Shown: piece after piece, positions 44,841 through 55,659 of the stretch | Layout of the letters: each line of letters opens with the position of its first letter | How positions within the stretch are numbered: position 1 is the first letter of the stretch | NCBI RefSeq assembly: GCF_002776525.5 | Contig: NC_045447.1 | Location: 20,854,965-20,918,964, forward strand | Length of the DNA stretch: 64,000 nt | Source of the DNA: Piliocolobus tephrosceles | Taxonomy: Eukaryota; Chordata; Mammalia; Primates; Cercopithecidae | Reading direction: 5' to 3' | The notes under the pieces: generated by a model | The model's database searches: none | What the model was told of the DNA's origin: nothing | What the model saw: only the letters and a program-made list of their open reading frames with translations | Position numbers and translations under genes: made by a program

Positions 44841-45021
44841 CATTTCACAGCATATAAGTTCCTTACAATTTCACCTATATTTCCCTGTTGGTAGAGGTGG
44901 GTATAGAACAGGGAAGACTATATGTGAAAGTTACACATAAATTTTAATTCCTTTAAATCAAATCACATTTGTCTTTTGGAATATGCTGATGCAATATCGT
45001 TAAATCCTTGCTTGTTACAGC

Positions 45022-45258
45022 AGAGCTTGTAACATAAGGTCTGGAGTCATCAAGCCTGCTTTCAAAGCCAACTCCGTAATTTACAGTCTATGTGAACTTG
45101 AACAAGATACATAATTTCCATGTTTCACATTCCTCATCTATAATATACAAATAATATTATCCACCACATAAGGTTGTTGTAACGATCAAATGAGTTACGT
45201 ATTTAACTACTTAGAAAAATGGTAGGGGCATAGTAAGTTACTCCCAATGTTAAGTACT
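45022..45258 (+). mobile_element. MIR, sense
   Basis: GGTCTGGAGTCATCAAGCC, CATTCCTCATCTATAATATA, AGGTTGTTGTAACGATC and GGGGCATAGTAAGTTACTC form a well-preserved MIR. It is the third in 820 bases. Confidence 0.85.
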
Positions 45259-46200
45259 AGAATTTCTTTTCATAATTATTTCCCTTTGTAGATAATATTT
45301 AATGACTATAATATTTAAGATCATATTTTAATTTTCATCAGTTACTTTAATTTTAAAATTGATCTGTGTTTTTCCATATGATCCATATTAAATGTTATTT
45401 CTAGTTTGTCAGGTATTTCTAATCAGTGATGTAAATATAACACTCTTTGTAAGATCCAAGTGGAATCAGAGCATCTTTGATTTCTAGTTGGTTTCATTTG
45501 TCCGTGGACTAATTGACCAAAAAGTCAGTGATGCACATTCACATAAGGACAAGTTGTATCATTACTCTTGCACAGAAGTAATGCTGCATGAGTCATATGT
45601 AAGTTTTAATTGATTTTAATATCTGGTTATGCCTACCTCAACAAATACTGCAGATGCCTTAATGCATTCTCTTAAAATCTGGCTGAAAATCCAGGTACAT
45701 GTACCTTGAGGAGTTTGTACAAACCATACTTGTGTGAAAGAAAACAACACATAAACAAACAAAGATCAAAATTCTGAAACCTTGTGTCAGTCCAAGAGCT
45801 GTTCACCATCTTCCAGAAAGGCTCTCCAAACAAATCCTTGGCTTTGCCCAACAACCCAAGATTAGTGCTCCTTCTGGCAGATATAGGTGTTAACACCTAT
45901 TTACAACTTCTTTGATCCTTCCAAGAATTACATTTCCCTTCCTGCTTTTAGTTTCCCTTACTCAATCCCGTATACTTTCAGTTGGAAATCCTTGTCTTCT
46001 GAGGTTTCTCTCTCATTTTGTTGCTTCTGAGTTACTCTGAACTTCCTTTTAAAGGACATAAATGTTATACCACTATATCTCCCTCCTGTACTGCTTCCCA
46101 TTCGTCTAGTAAAGGCTGCTCTGTTTGCTTAAATCATACAACCTTGATTCTTAAAGGAGCTAGGTACTTATTCACTTAGAATCAATCCAAGTAAACAATA
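45259..46200. other. Unassigned sequence
   Basis: No repeat or frame of interest; a 74-codon minus frame (45672-45896) lacks support. Confidence 0.35.
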
Positions 46201-46203
46201 GAA

Positions 46204-46233
46204 GAGTTTTTGTTTTTGTTTTTGTTTTTTTAC
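46204..46233. repeat. (TTTTTG)n short repeat
   Basis: Several TTTTTG units followed by a T run. Confidence 0.85.
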
Positions 46234-46324
46234 AAGCTTTTAAAAAGACTCTCTTACTGTACCTCTCTTACTGAGGTAGATGCAGAATTCCTGGTTTAGA
46301 GTAGAGATTGTGAATGCTTTCCAC

Positions 46325-46352
46325 AAAAAAAAAAAAAAAAAAAAAAAAAAAA
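46325..46352. repeat. Poly(A) run, 28 bases
   Basis: A homopolymer without a recognisable retroelement upstream. It creates the lysine- and phenylalanine-rich frames on the two strands. Confidence 0.9.
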
Positions 46353-46858
46353 CAGGGTATATTTTCTGCCCATTGCCCGTTCACTGTTTTATCATTTGTT
46401 TCAGTGCATGTAGCAGAGTTCTCACACTGCATGCCCCGACTGCCTCTGCTTGCATAAAACATGATGCTCTACCTCGAACAATGCTAGAATACATTACATA
46501 AATTTCTTTTTGATATCCAGCATGTTTTCTACTCTAATAGAATCTGAGCAGAATCATATCTCCTTTTCCCCTAGTGTTCCTGAGGTACATCATAACTCTC
46601 TCTTCTCTGAATCCAATAACCATCGCCAAGCCATTAGAAGGGTTTCACTGAAGGGTGGAAGCAGCTCAGTAGGACAGAGCTGAAGATGATCTGGCAAGTA
46701 GTTACATGATAGCATAAGAGGACACAGTCTTAAGGATCAGGAAGCTGTACAATCAATCGTTTTTTCACTCAGAATTCTTGCAGGATAGAGCATTCTGGTT
46801 TTAATGTGGAGTGAAGGTCCAAAACTTTCATATCTCAAGCCTGATTGTAACTATTCCT
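46353..46858. other. Unassigned sequence
   Basis: No recognised feature. Confidence 0.35.
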
Positions 46859-46859
46859 A

Positions 46860-47262
46860 AATGGTCAGTGTTCCTTTCTGTGGAAGCTACTGCAGTTTCA
46901 TTTGCCTCGCATCCACTCTCAAACCTCATGTCAACTTTCAGTCTCCAGTAGAAGCAAATACAGCCTCCCTTACTGCGAGGGTGGTCATGTGCACAGTTAA
47001 AGTCAACAAGATGGAGGTAGACACCTGTTACGAGAGTGTCTTGGAAAGCTTTTTATTTCTGAATTAAAAGGATAGGCAGGAGGGCACCACCTTTTACCCT
47101 TGAATGTTTCTGTGACACCAGAAACTACAATGCCCATCAGTGACCATGAGAGAAAGACCAGGGTGATCACACAGATAACAGCCCTGATATTGTTGAGATG
47201 GTGAATCAATGTCAACAACTTCCTACCTCTAGATGTTTTATTATGTAATATAAAATAAAATA
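46860..47262 (+). mobile_element. Old LTR-like repeat (ERVL/MaLR class?)
   Basis: AGTGACCATGAGAGAAAGAC, ACAGATAACAGCCCTG, ATATTGTTGAGATGGTGAAT and CTCTAGATGTTTTATTATG follow a well-known mammalian LTR-type end in which a CATTGTTGAGC block precedes an AAATAAA signal. The subfamily is uncertain. Confidence 0.5.
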
Positions 47263-47980
47263 ATCAGAATGCCAATTTGTTTAAACCAAGGTGTATCATT
47301 TGTTTGATTTGTTTTATTAATAATAGTGACAAATATTTCTGTTACAAATACCATGCCTTCCTAAGTTGAACAAACCTGAAAATATCTTGCTTCAGATCTA
47401 AGGATCATCAAGGCTTTGTAGTCATCATTCTAAATACCTTGGCTTGATACAGGTCCCGGAAAGTCTCAACATAAGAACCCATTCCCTGGAAAGGCAGGTA
47501 GTAGAAACAGCATTAGACCAGACTAGTCTCCACTTCCCTCACTTTCAGTGTGAACTTAGAAAAGCCAATTCAGAAAATGTGCTCTCAGCTATTTGAGGCA
47601 AAGTTTGGAGTCAGGTTATATAACCTCCTAGTCCTGAAGTTTGACAATTCGTTCTCAGCACCTGGAGTGTTCCCAGATGTTTTCCATGGCAAGGTAGTAT
47701 GTGAAAAAGCCCACTGGTGATGTGGAAATCTGTGTTGTTGTATTGGGCTATGCCATTTATTCATGGTATTCATTGTTCTGAATCTCATTTTTTTCTCACC
47801 AGTATGAGATCATGGGTAAATAAGAGATCATATTCTGGTGGTTCTTAGACTAAAATCAGTCATCAATTTCATTTCCTTTGCAGAGATTTTATTTTGCATG
47901 TTTTTAAAGAAAAAGGAATTAGTCACATAATATTCACATATCTAGGTTCTGTTTTGAGAAATCAGTCTAAATAGCAATGC
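47263..47980. other. Unassigned; possible MIR near 47.5 kb
   Basis: GACTAGTCTCCACTTCCCTC and GTGTGAACTTAGAAAAGCC hint at a sense MIR. Nothing else is assignable. Confidence 0.3.
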
Positions 47981-47984
47981 TCAA

Positions 47985-48310
47985 CCTACATTCTTCCATG
48001 AAATTGTCCCCTAGAATAGGGGAGTTGCTTCCCCATTTGGAGCAAGTCTGTGTCCTCCACTCCCAACACTTTCTATCAGACTCACTTCACTTACTTTGGT
48101 CCTGTACTTGGCAACCATAGTTACTTGATTTTCTAAGCCTTGGAATAGAAAATTGCCAAGATTCTTTCTAACTTTAAAATTGACCCTAAAGATATCTACT
48201 TTGTAAGCTGAATAATGGCTACTTTGTAAGCCATCGGAATTTGTTCATAGGCTGCAGGGAGATGATGTCTTAAACACCTTCAAGCTCTGATATTCTAGTA
48301 TTCTATGACA
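47985..48310 (+). mobile_element. L2 piece followed by MIR3/L3-like piece
   Basis: CTATCAGACTCACTTCACTT (to about 48110) has L2 3' character. Then AAGATTCTTTCTAAC and CAAGCTCTGATATTC with TAGTATTCTATGAC look like the tail shared by MIR3 and CR1/L3 elements. Both are diverged. Confidence 0.4.
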
Positions 48311-49815
48311 AGCTAAGTTGTTTCTGAGACTTTGATGGATTACTTTACACCTCATTGGGCAAGCCGGCCTTGAGCTGGTCTTAGAAGCCACTAAAGGGAG
48401 CAACACTTCACTTGTCACCATTGATCCAGGACAAAAAAATTGATAGGTTGAATTCAGGGGTTGCAGGTATGCCCTTCCTGGCAGTTCTAAATAAACATAA
48501 TCAGTCTACCCAGGGCTGAGCAACTGTTTCTTAAGGCGTGTTTGTAAATGTGTTTATAAAGCAAGAGCTGCTAATCTATCAGCTCTCAAAGAGCTAATCA
48601 ATATATTCCAAACTGATCTCAGAGAAGTTTTGCCATTGGGAAGTTTAATTCATTTCAACTCATGGCCATGAAAAAATGAGCAGTCAAGGCATTCTGACAA
48701 AATAGAAAAAGTGGATGATGCTGTATCCAGCACCAGTTCCATTTCAATTTTCCATTTTATCTGTACAAATCACCTCACTGAATGGAATGACCATGAAAAC
48801 CAATCAGGCGTGGGGTTAGTCTGTGGGCCAAGGTAGGAAGAAAGAGTATATAGATGGCAGCTGCGAAAGGCATTGTTACTCACAGACCACACTCCCTGTT
48901 AAAACATTTCTTCTGGAGAAGGAATAAGAAGGCTGGAAAACAGTTTTGATATGTAATCTACCAGATAAATTTCTTTTTAACAACATTTGTATTTGGATAT
49001 AATCACTTCCCATAGCCTGAGTGTTTGCCCCTGAAAAATAAATTCCCCTGATGTCTGTAAGGGATGGATATCAAATGCCATTTCCCTTTTAGAATTTGGC
49101 ACCGTAATGACATAAACAAATCCCAGGAGAGTATTTCTGATTTTTATGCACCCGAAATAGAATCCAGGTCTATATATACTGAAAGACAGCATAGCTTTCC
49201 AGCTAGCCCCAAGGGAAATATGCAGAGTGGCAGAAATGGAAATATGTTATCCTTGAAACCCTGCTATATTACAGGCAGCATCAGTGGCATATGTTTGCAT
49301 AAGTGATACATGGGTCCCTACTCTTCTTATGCAGATTCAATAAACAACGGTGTCCATTGTCTTGAAAATGCAAAGAGATAGGACCTGGAAGACAAAAGAT
49401 AAGGTAAGGGGAAGACTAAAGAAGGTTATTGGGAAGCAGGGACTTTTTTTTTAAGGAGGGCTACTTTAAACTAGTTTATCCAAAAAAGGAAAATTGGACT
49501 GAGAGAAGGGCTCCAGAAAGCATAATTGTACCGTATATAAGCATCTTGAGAGACAGACCTTATTTTCTAGTGGTACAAAGATGGTGCTGAGGTGGAGAAA
49601 GGATAAAACTTCCTGACTTCCTCCTGGGTCCTGATAAGACACTGTCGGGTTAGAGAAAACAAGATATTAAACTGTATATTGTAACTGGAACCATGAACAG
49701 CATTCATATTATTTTTGATACCTCCCTGGATTCACAGTTATAACAATATGGGGAGACTTCCTAGGAATTTCAAGAGTAATAGGGCAAGAAAGAAGGAACA
49801 TTAAACCTGTGACTA
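48311..49815. other. Repeat-poor block (about 1.5 kb)
   Basis: I recognise no transposable element here, which is unusual in this window. Short frames at 48977-49192 (minus) and 49064-49306 (plus) overlap on opposite strands and lack motifs. A promoter-like arrangement sits at 48799-48853. Confidence 0.4.
48799..48853 (+). promoter_or_regulatory. CCAAT / GT-box / TATA-like cluster
   Basis: ACCAATCAG (48799-48807) is followed by GCGTGGGG, a GT/CACCC-like box, and TATATAG (48847-48853), with CAGCTG directly after. Order and spacing resemble a small Pol II promoter, with a start expected near 48880. No exon or splice donor is evident downstream, so this may be chance. Confidence 0.2.
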
Positions 49816-49819
49816 TAAA

Positions 49820-49965
49820 GTATTAATTCTAGCTGCTTCTTTGCCACTAATTTCCAATGTGACTTAACTTCTTTGCAATTGTGTTTCCTCATCTCCTAAA
49901 CAAAGTCATGAAAGTTTTCCAAGGTTCTATCTAACTCTGAAATGTCGTGATCCTCTTCAGTGATC
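49820..49965 (+). mobile_element. MIR3-like SINE, sense
   Basis: CTTCTTTGCCACTAATTTCC, GTGTTTCCTCATCTCC, CCAAGGTTCTATCTAACTC and TGAAATGTCGTGATCC follow the MIR3/L3-type core and tail. Confidence 0.6.
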
Positions 49966-49999
49966 TTCCACACAACTCTATGTGTGCATTTCTCTATTT

Positions 50000-50446
50000 T
50001 TAAAGTACTAGTATTTGACTTTTATTTTAAGTTCAGGGGTACAAGTGCAGGTTTGTTACATAGGTAAACTTGTGTCATGGGGGTTTGTTGTACTGATTAT
50101 CTTATTACCCAGGCATGAGGGTTTGCTGTACTTATTACCCAAGTATTAAGCCTAGTACTTATTAGTTATTTTTCTTGATTTTCTCTCTCCCACCCAAGCA
50201 CTTAAAGGCCCAGTGTGTGTTGTTCTCCTCTATGTGTTCATATGTCCATCATTTAGCTTCCACTTATAAGTAAGAACAGGCAGTGTTTGGTTTTCTGTTC
50301 CTGTGTTAATTTGCTAAGGATAATGGTCTCCAGATCCATCCATGTCCCTGCAAAGGACACGATCTTGACCTAAATGCCCATTAGTGATAGACTGGATAAA
50401 GAAAATGTGGTACATATACACCATAAAATACTATGCAGGCATAAAT
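50000..50446 (-). mobile_element. L1 with 5' inversion (twin priming)
   Basis: The 50000-50360 part is reverse-complement L1 3' UTR and ORF2 end (AAGTTCAGGGGTACAAGTG, AGCTTCCACTTATAAGTAAG, CCATCCATGTCCCTGC). The 50361-50446 part is sense ORF2 (CTAAATGCCCATTAGTG, TGGTACATATACACC). In an intact L1 the two pieces are adjacent: the inverted piece ends CAGGCATAAA just before the CCTTTGCAGGGAC of the 3' piece. Confidence 0.88.
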
Positions 50447-51352
50447 TAATTTTAGGATGACAATTGGGTAGAGTAACTCCCATTCTATAAAGTTAAACCT
50501 CTGCAATTCTCTTTCACAAGTTGGAGCCATCTATTTTGAAAGTTATAATGTGCAATTGGTATAGGGTTGATTCATGACATTTATATTCTCCAAAGATATC
50601 CAACCTCATTCATAAGTTTCCAAAGGTTAGAGCAGCATAACCAGAATAGATCTCTCTAAGAATGACCTGTTTTAAAATACTCTTTGTCAAAAAGGATAAC
50701 CTATCTGTGGTACTCTGTGTGGGCTCTTAAATAAGAATCTATTCACTGTTATCATCTACAGAAGTAGGCATGGTTCACTACTTAATCAGAGAGGACTCTA
50801 GTGATTGAAGGCTCTTTGATGCGTCTACCATTTTCTAAAGAAATTACCGCAGAACTTACATTATGTTACAAAGCAATGTTCTTTTGGTAAAAATGTTTAA
50901 AATTACAAAAAATAAATGTCATTCAAGCATAAGAAAATGACCTTTGTCTTTCGCTTTAGTTCTGTCAGATTGTTATTAAATAATGTCTGTTTTTTATCAC
51001 TGCATTCTTAGAAGGATGGGAACTAACTGGAGGTCAAGAGAGGACTGTGTGTGACCCGTAAGGTAGGAAGAAAGTCATGTTAAAGAAAAAAAAAAAAAAA
51101 ACCTAATGAAATTTGAGATTTCTACCTGTGAGAGACACTCAAGAGTGATTCATCTCCAGCATTCATGCATAATAAAATACACAGGAGGAAATAGATATGA
51201 ATGGAATGGGAGTAAACTTTAGCTCTTTGGGGAGTGAACAAGAGGACTCCAAACCAATTTATACAATGTATATGGCAGGATATTAAGTTTGGTGCTATGG
51301 TTCACAGAGAGTTCATTTTAAAAAGTACAAGATAACAAACTTACGGTTACTC
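50447..51352. other. Unassigned; poly(A) at 51085-51101
   Basis: No recognised repeat apart from the A run. No meaningful frame. Confidence 0.35.
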
Positions 51353-51667
51353 TTTTTTGAGATGGAGTCTCACTCTGTTGCCCAGGCTGGAGTGCAGTGG
51401 CATAATCTTGGCTCACTGCAACCTCTGCCTCATAGGTCCAAGCAATTCTCCTGCCTCAGTCTCCTGAGTAGCTGAGATTACAAGTACTCAGGTGTGTACA
51501 GGTGTGTACAGGTGTGCACACTGCCACACCCAGCTAGTTTTTGTATTTTTAGTAGAGACAGGATTTCACCACATTGGCCAGGATGGTCTTGATCTTCTGA
51601 CCTTGTGATCCACCTGCCTCAGCCTCTCAAAGTGCTGGGATTATAGGTGCGATCCACTATACCTGGC
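51353..51667 (-). mobile_element. AluS, minus strand, with an internal tandem insert
   Basis: TTTTTTGAGATGGAGTCTC, GTGGCATAATCTTGGCTC and a GATCCACTATACCTGGC end define it. Around 51490-51520 an 11-base unit (CAGGTGTGTAC-like) occurs three times, lengthening the Alu. Confidence 0.94.
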
Positions 51668-52930
51668 TCCAGTCACTTTTTAGGGAAAAAAATAAGCTCA
51701 TAAATTATGCTAGATAGGTCTTTAAACTCCAAAGAAGGGACAGGCCTAAGAGACCTTTGTTTATGAAGTTATAAAGTTTCATTTTAAAAATACAAACAAA
51801 ACAAAAGGCAAGAAATACCCTAGATATTATCTCTTGACAATACATTCATTCTAGGCCCAAGAGTCTGGATTGGATTGTAGTAAATGTTTATGGGAAGTAG
51901 AAGAATAACTCATTGTTAGGGATAGAATCTGGGTTTAAATTACCACCACCTCCCTCCGCTTTAATACAATTAATGTCTATGCCATCTGCAGAGAGAGTCT
52001 CATTAGATCAGTGACCATATTTAACTGATAGTGCTACCATTGGGAACAGTTTCCTAGCAAGTCACCCCAGATGTATCAGTCCTTCTTTCTGTGCAGCTTG
52101 AATCAGCTATATTGATCCCTTGGAAAATTAACTTGTGAGCAGAACAACAAAGTTGATTTCATCCAACAGAAACTGCACAGGCTTCTTCAACATAATTCAG
52201 AGAGAATCACCTGGTCCCATTGTCCAGAAGTGAAATATTTTGCCTATTCTTCCTATGTCAAGCCCAGATTCTCCCAACCCCTGCTTAAGTCTCTCCTAAG
52301 GGAAGAGGTGTTGCTTTTTCTGCTTAGTACAAGCTCAGGGAATACATTGGTCTTTGCCTTAGAAGGCAGGTTTATTTTTCCTTAAATGAAGAATCCCAGT
52401 TTTCTATGATTGCACTTCATTTTTGGCCTTTGGTATAGTCTGCCCTGGGGGAAGATTGCTCACCTCACATCTTTTCCCTTCAAGTCAAGCAATTGGTTGT
52501 GTAAGTGGATTAAGAGGTTGTTTTCTTCCCACAGGCATGAGCTAAGCGTGGCATTTCTAAAATTGAGGAGGTTCTTATTTGATGTTGGGCATAACTAGTT
52601 AAGAATTACTGGGCATCTGCTGAGCTATTAATGAAGCAATTTTTATTTATACTCATATTGTCCATTCTGTCTATAGCATCTTCCAGAACTCTTTGGGAAG
52701 TGATGACTAATAGGGTGTGGCTTGAGAGTTCATAATACCTGATCATAATAGGATCATGATGGAATCTTATCCATGCATTTTTCCTCAGAGAACAAAGTTG
52801 AAACATTGTGGTAAGTTTTATAAGAGTACAAAAAGTTTTGTAGGAAAATGAACGTGATCCATTAATTTAAATTGGAAATATCTAGGTTGAAATGGTTTTT
52901 AGGCATGTCAGGGTAAGTTTATCTATTGAA
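51668..52930. other. Unassigned, mostly unique-looking
   Basis: About 1.25 kb in which I recognise no repeat or gene. Short frames at 52410-52598 (plus) and 52606-52806 (minus) are unsupported. Confidence 0.35.
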
Positions 52931-52935
52931 GAGGC

Positions 52936-54322
52936 TGTTGGGGCCTAGAAAACCACACCCCAAAATGAAGACCTGAGAAGCAGCCTCAGAAGCAAAAGTT
53001 TCTATCTGACGTCCTCCTGACCCCTTGTCTCCCTCAAGGCTACGGCCTCTATGTCTCCCTGACCTCTACGTCTCCCTCAAGGCTAGCCATAGAAACTAGA
53101 AACCCTCTTCTCCAGGGAGAGATACCATCTCACACCAGTTAGAATGGCAATCATTAAAAAAAATCAGGAAACAACAGGTGCTGGAGAGGATGTGGAGAAA
53201 TAGGAACACTTTTACACTGTTGGTGGGACTGTAAACTAGTTCAACCATTGTGAAAAACAGTGTGGCGATTCCTCAAGGATCTAGAACTAGAAATACCATT
53301 TGACCCAGCCATCCCAGATATACCCAAAGGATTATAAGTCATGCTGCTATAAAGACACATGCACACGTATGTTTATTGCAGCACTATTCACAATAGCAAA
53401 GACTTGGAATCAACCCAAATGTCCATCAGTGACAGACTGGATTAAGAAAATGTGGCACATATACACCATGGAATACTATGCAGCCATAAAAAGGATGAGT
53501 TTGTGTCCTTTGTAGGGACATGGAGGCAGCTAGAAACCATCATTCTCCGGAAACTATCGCAAGAACAGAAAACCAAACACCACATGTTCTCATTCATAGG
53601 TGGGAATTGAACAATGAGATCACTTGGACACAGGAAGGGGAACATCACACACCAGGTCCTATTGTGGGGAGTGGGGAAGGAGAAGGGATAGCATTAGGAG
53701 ATATATCTAATGTAAATGACGAGTTAATGGGTGCAGCACACCAACATGGCACATGTATAGATATGTAACAAATCTGCACATTGTGCACATGTACCCTAGA
53801 ACTTAAAGTATAATAAAAAACAAAAAACAAAAGAAATAGAACCTATTTTCCCTCAAGACAGCCATAAAATCCCAAAGTATGACTGTAGGTCTCCTCTGCC
53901 TTTTTGCATAAAATCTGGCCATATAGAAATTGTCAGACCTATCTTGTTTGATTATAGGTCATAAGACCTTCATTCTGGGAGGGGTCTATCCCAAACCCAG
54001 AAGAAAGTAGTGCTGCACAGACAGGCCAAGAAGAATATAAACAGACAGGCCTTGCTGGGTTTCCCCACTCAGGCTATCAGCATTGGATCTCTCCTCTCGC
54101 CCAATCATATTTCTGCATGGCTGTCCATACTTCATTGATCCAAAGCATAAAGATGGAAAGTTTCCCCTGTATCTTTGAGTCTTCACTCCGAAGGCCCCTG
54201 TGTCATATAACAATATAATCAGATAAATTTGTATATCTTTTACCTTATCAATCTGCTTCTTGTTAGTTGATTTTCAGCAAACCTTCAAAGGATGAAGGGG
54301 AAGTTTCCCCTTGGGCCCTACA
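52936..54322 (+). mobile_element. ERV1-type solo LTR, split by L1
   Basis: Starts TGTTGGGGCCTAGAAAACC and ends TTTCCCCTTGGGCCCTACA, with TATA-like GAATATAAACAGAC near 54034 and a typical LTR 3' half (CAATCTGCTTCTTGTTAG, ATTTTCAGCAAACCTTC). Flanking bases AGGC and AGGT could be a 4-bp duplication with one transition. Without the L1 it is about 670 bases. No gag, pol or env lies nearby. The subfamily is not assigned. Confidence 0.75.
53119..53835 (+). mobile_element. 5'-truncated L1PA, plus strand, in LTR
   Basis: Begins GAGATACCATCTCACACC, covers the ORF2 C-terminus and full 3' UTR, and ends with AAGTATAATAAAAAAC and an A-rich tail. An 8-base deletion near 53316 (CCATCCCAGATATACCC) shifts the ORF2 frame, so the open frame 53300-53515 shows only the YPKDYK...MEYYAAIKR end. 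LTR sequence TAGAAACC / TAGAACC appears on both sides, a likely target duplication. Confidence 0.93.
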
Positions 54323-54586
54323 AGGTCTTCTTACTTGGTGGAATAAATCCTAAAAGGGTTTTCTAAGTCCCTTAATATAATATTTACTGCTATCCTCCTG
54401 CCTTTACTGTAACACTACCTATAGTAATATGATGAATACTAATATTTTTACTAGCTACAAACTTTCAAAACTATCAGTAGACATCATTCTAAGATTATCT
54501 CAATTAATATCTAAAATAACTCATCAAGTAGGTAGGATTATAATGTGAATTTGAAACATAGGAAAAGTGCCCATGGTCATACAGAT
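54323..54586 (-). mobile_element. Antisense MIR fragment plus unassigned DNA
   Basis: AGATTATCTCAATTAATATC, AAGTAGGTAGGATTATAATG and GTGCCCATGGTCATACAG (54485-54586) look like reverse-complement MIR. The first 160 bases are unassigned. Confidence 0.5.
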
Positions 54587-55065
54587 GCTGGATTAGTTAT
54601 CTATTTCTGCTGGATAGTTAATCATTCCAAATTCAGTAGCATAGAACAAGAACATTTATTATTTCTCTTGATATTGGCAGTTAAGGGCTCAGGTAGGTGG
54701 TTTTTCCTTGGGTTTTATATGCAGTTTAAGTCAGCCAAAGATTGGCTGAGGCTGTAATCATTTCTAAGGCTTCTCCACTGACTTAGCAGGCCCCTGGGCT
54801 GAGAAGACACAGTCAACTGAAGACTGAAACAGATGGGTCTCCCAGGGTATCTCTCTGTAGTTTTAGGTGCTCTCTTCAGCATGGTAACTTCCGGGTCTTC
54901 AAACTTTCTGCATGAGGCTTGAGACCAAACTGGTGCATGCCCTCAGAGACAGTTGGGTGAAAACTGTATCACCTTATGTGACCCAGCCTCAGAAGTCATG
55001 CAGTGTCACATTCATCATATTCCATTGATTACAAGTGAGTCATTAAGGTCAGGACCTTTGCAAGG
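54587..55065 (-). mobile_element. MLT1-type LTR, antisense
   Basis: TATTTCTGCTGGATAGTTAA, AATTCAGTAGCATAGAAC, CCCAGCCTCAGAAGTCATGC and CATATTCCATTGATTACAAG follow the reverse complement of an MLT1-like LTR from its 3' end inward. Confidence 0.6.
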
Positions 55066-55350
55066 GAAACACATTTGACTTAACCTTTTGATGAAAGAAA
55101 AGTCAAATAATAAGTGTTAAAAGTTTTATTTGAATTAAGTTTTTCTTAACTCAACATCTGTTATTAGTTCTGCTGGTGACACTTCTACAAGTTACTCTGA
55201 AGATTGTCTAAAGGACACTTGGCCACTTAACCTATAAGGTTATACACTTAACTGAAGTTAGAGGTCAAGTCAAAATAATATAGTAAGGTCTATCTCTGAC
55301 AAGAATGTACAATGTATGTTTTTCAATGTTAGAATCTTTAAAAATTGCTA
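55066..55350. other. Unassigned sequence
   Basis: No feature recognised. Confidence 0.35.
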
Positions 55351-55351
55351 T

Positions 55352-55648
55352 TTTTATTTTTTGGAGACAGGGTCTGGTTCTGTTCCCAGGCTGGAATGCA
55401 GTGGCACAATCACAGCTCACCATGTCCTCCACCATCTGGGCTCAAACCATCCTCCCATCTCACATCCCTGAGCAGCTAGGACTATAGCCACATGCCTCCA
55501 TGCCCAGTTATTTTTTATTTTTATTTTTTGTAGAGACAGTGTCTCACTGTGTTGCCCAGACTGGTCTTGAACTCCTGGCCTCAAGTGATCCTTTCACCTT
55601 GGTCTCCCAAAGTGATGGAATTATAGGCATGAGCTACTGCACCCAGCC
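55352..55648 (-). mobile_element. AluJ, minus strand
   Basis: TTGGAGACAGGGTCTGGTTC, ATCACAGCTCACCATGTCC and GAGCTACTGCACCCAGCC mark an old Alu. Flanks AAATTGCTATTTTT and AAATCGCAATTTT form a diverged duplication. The plus frames 55305-55487 and 55500-55745 lie in it. Confidence 0.93.
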
Positions 55649-55659
55649 AGAAATCGCAA

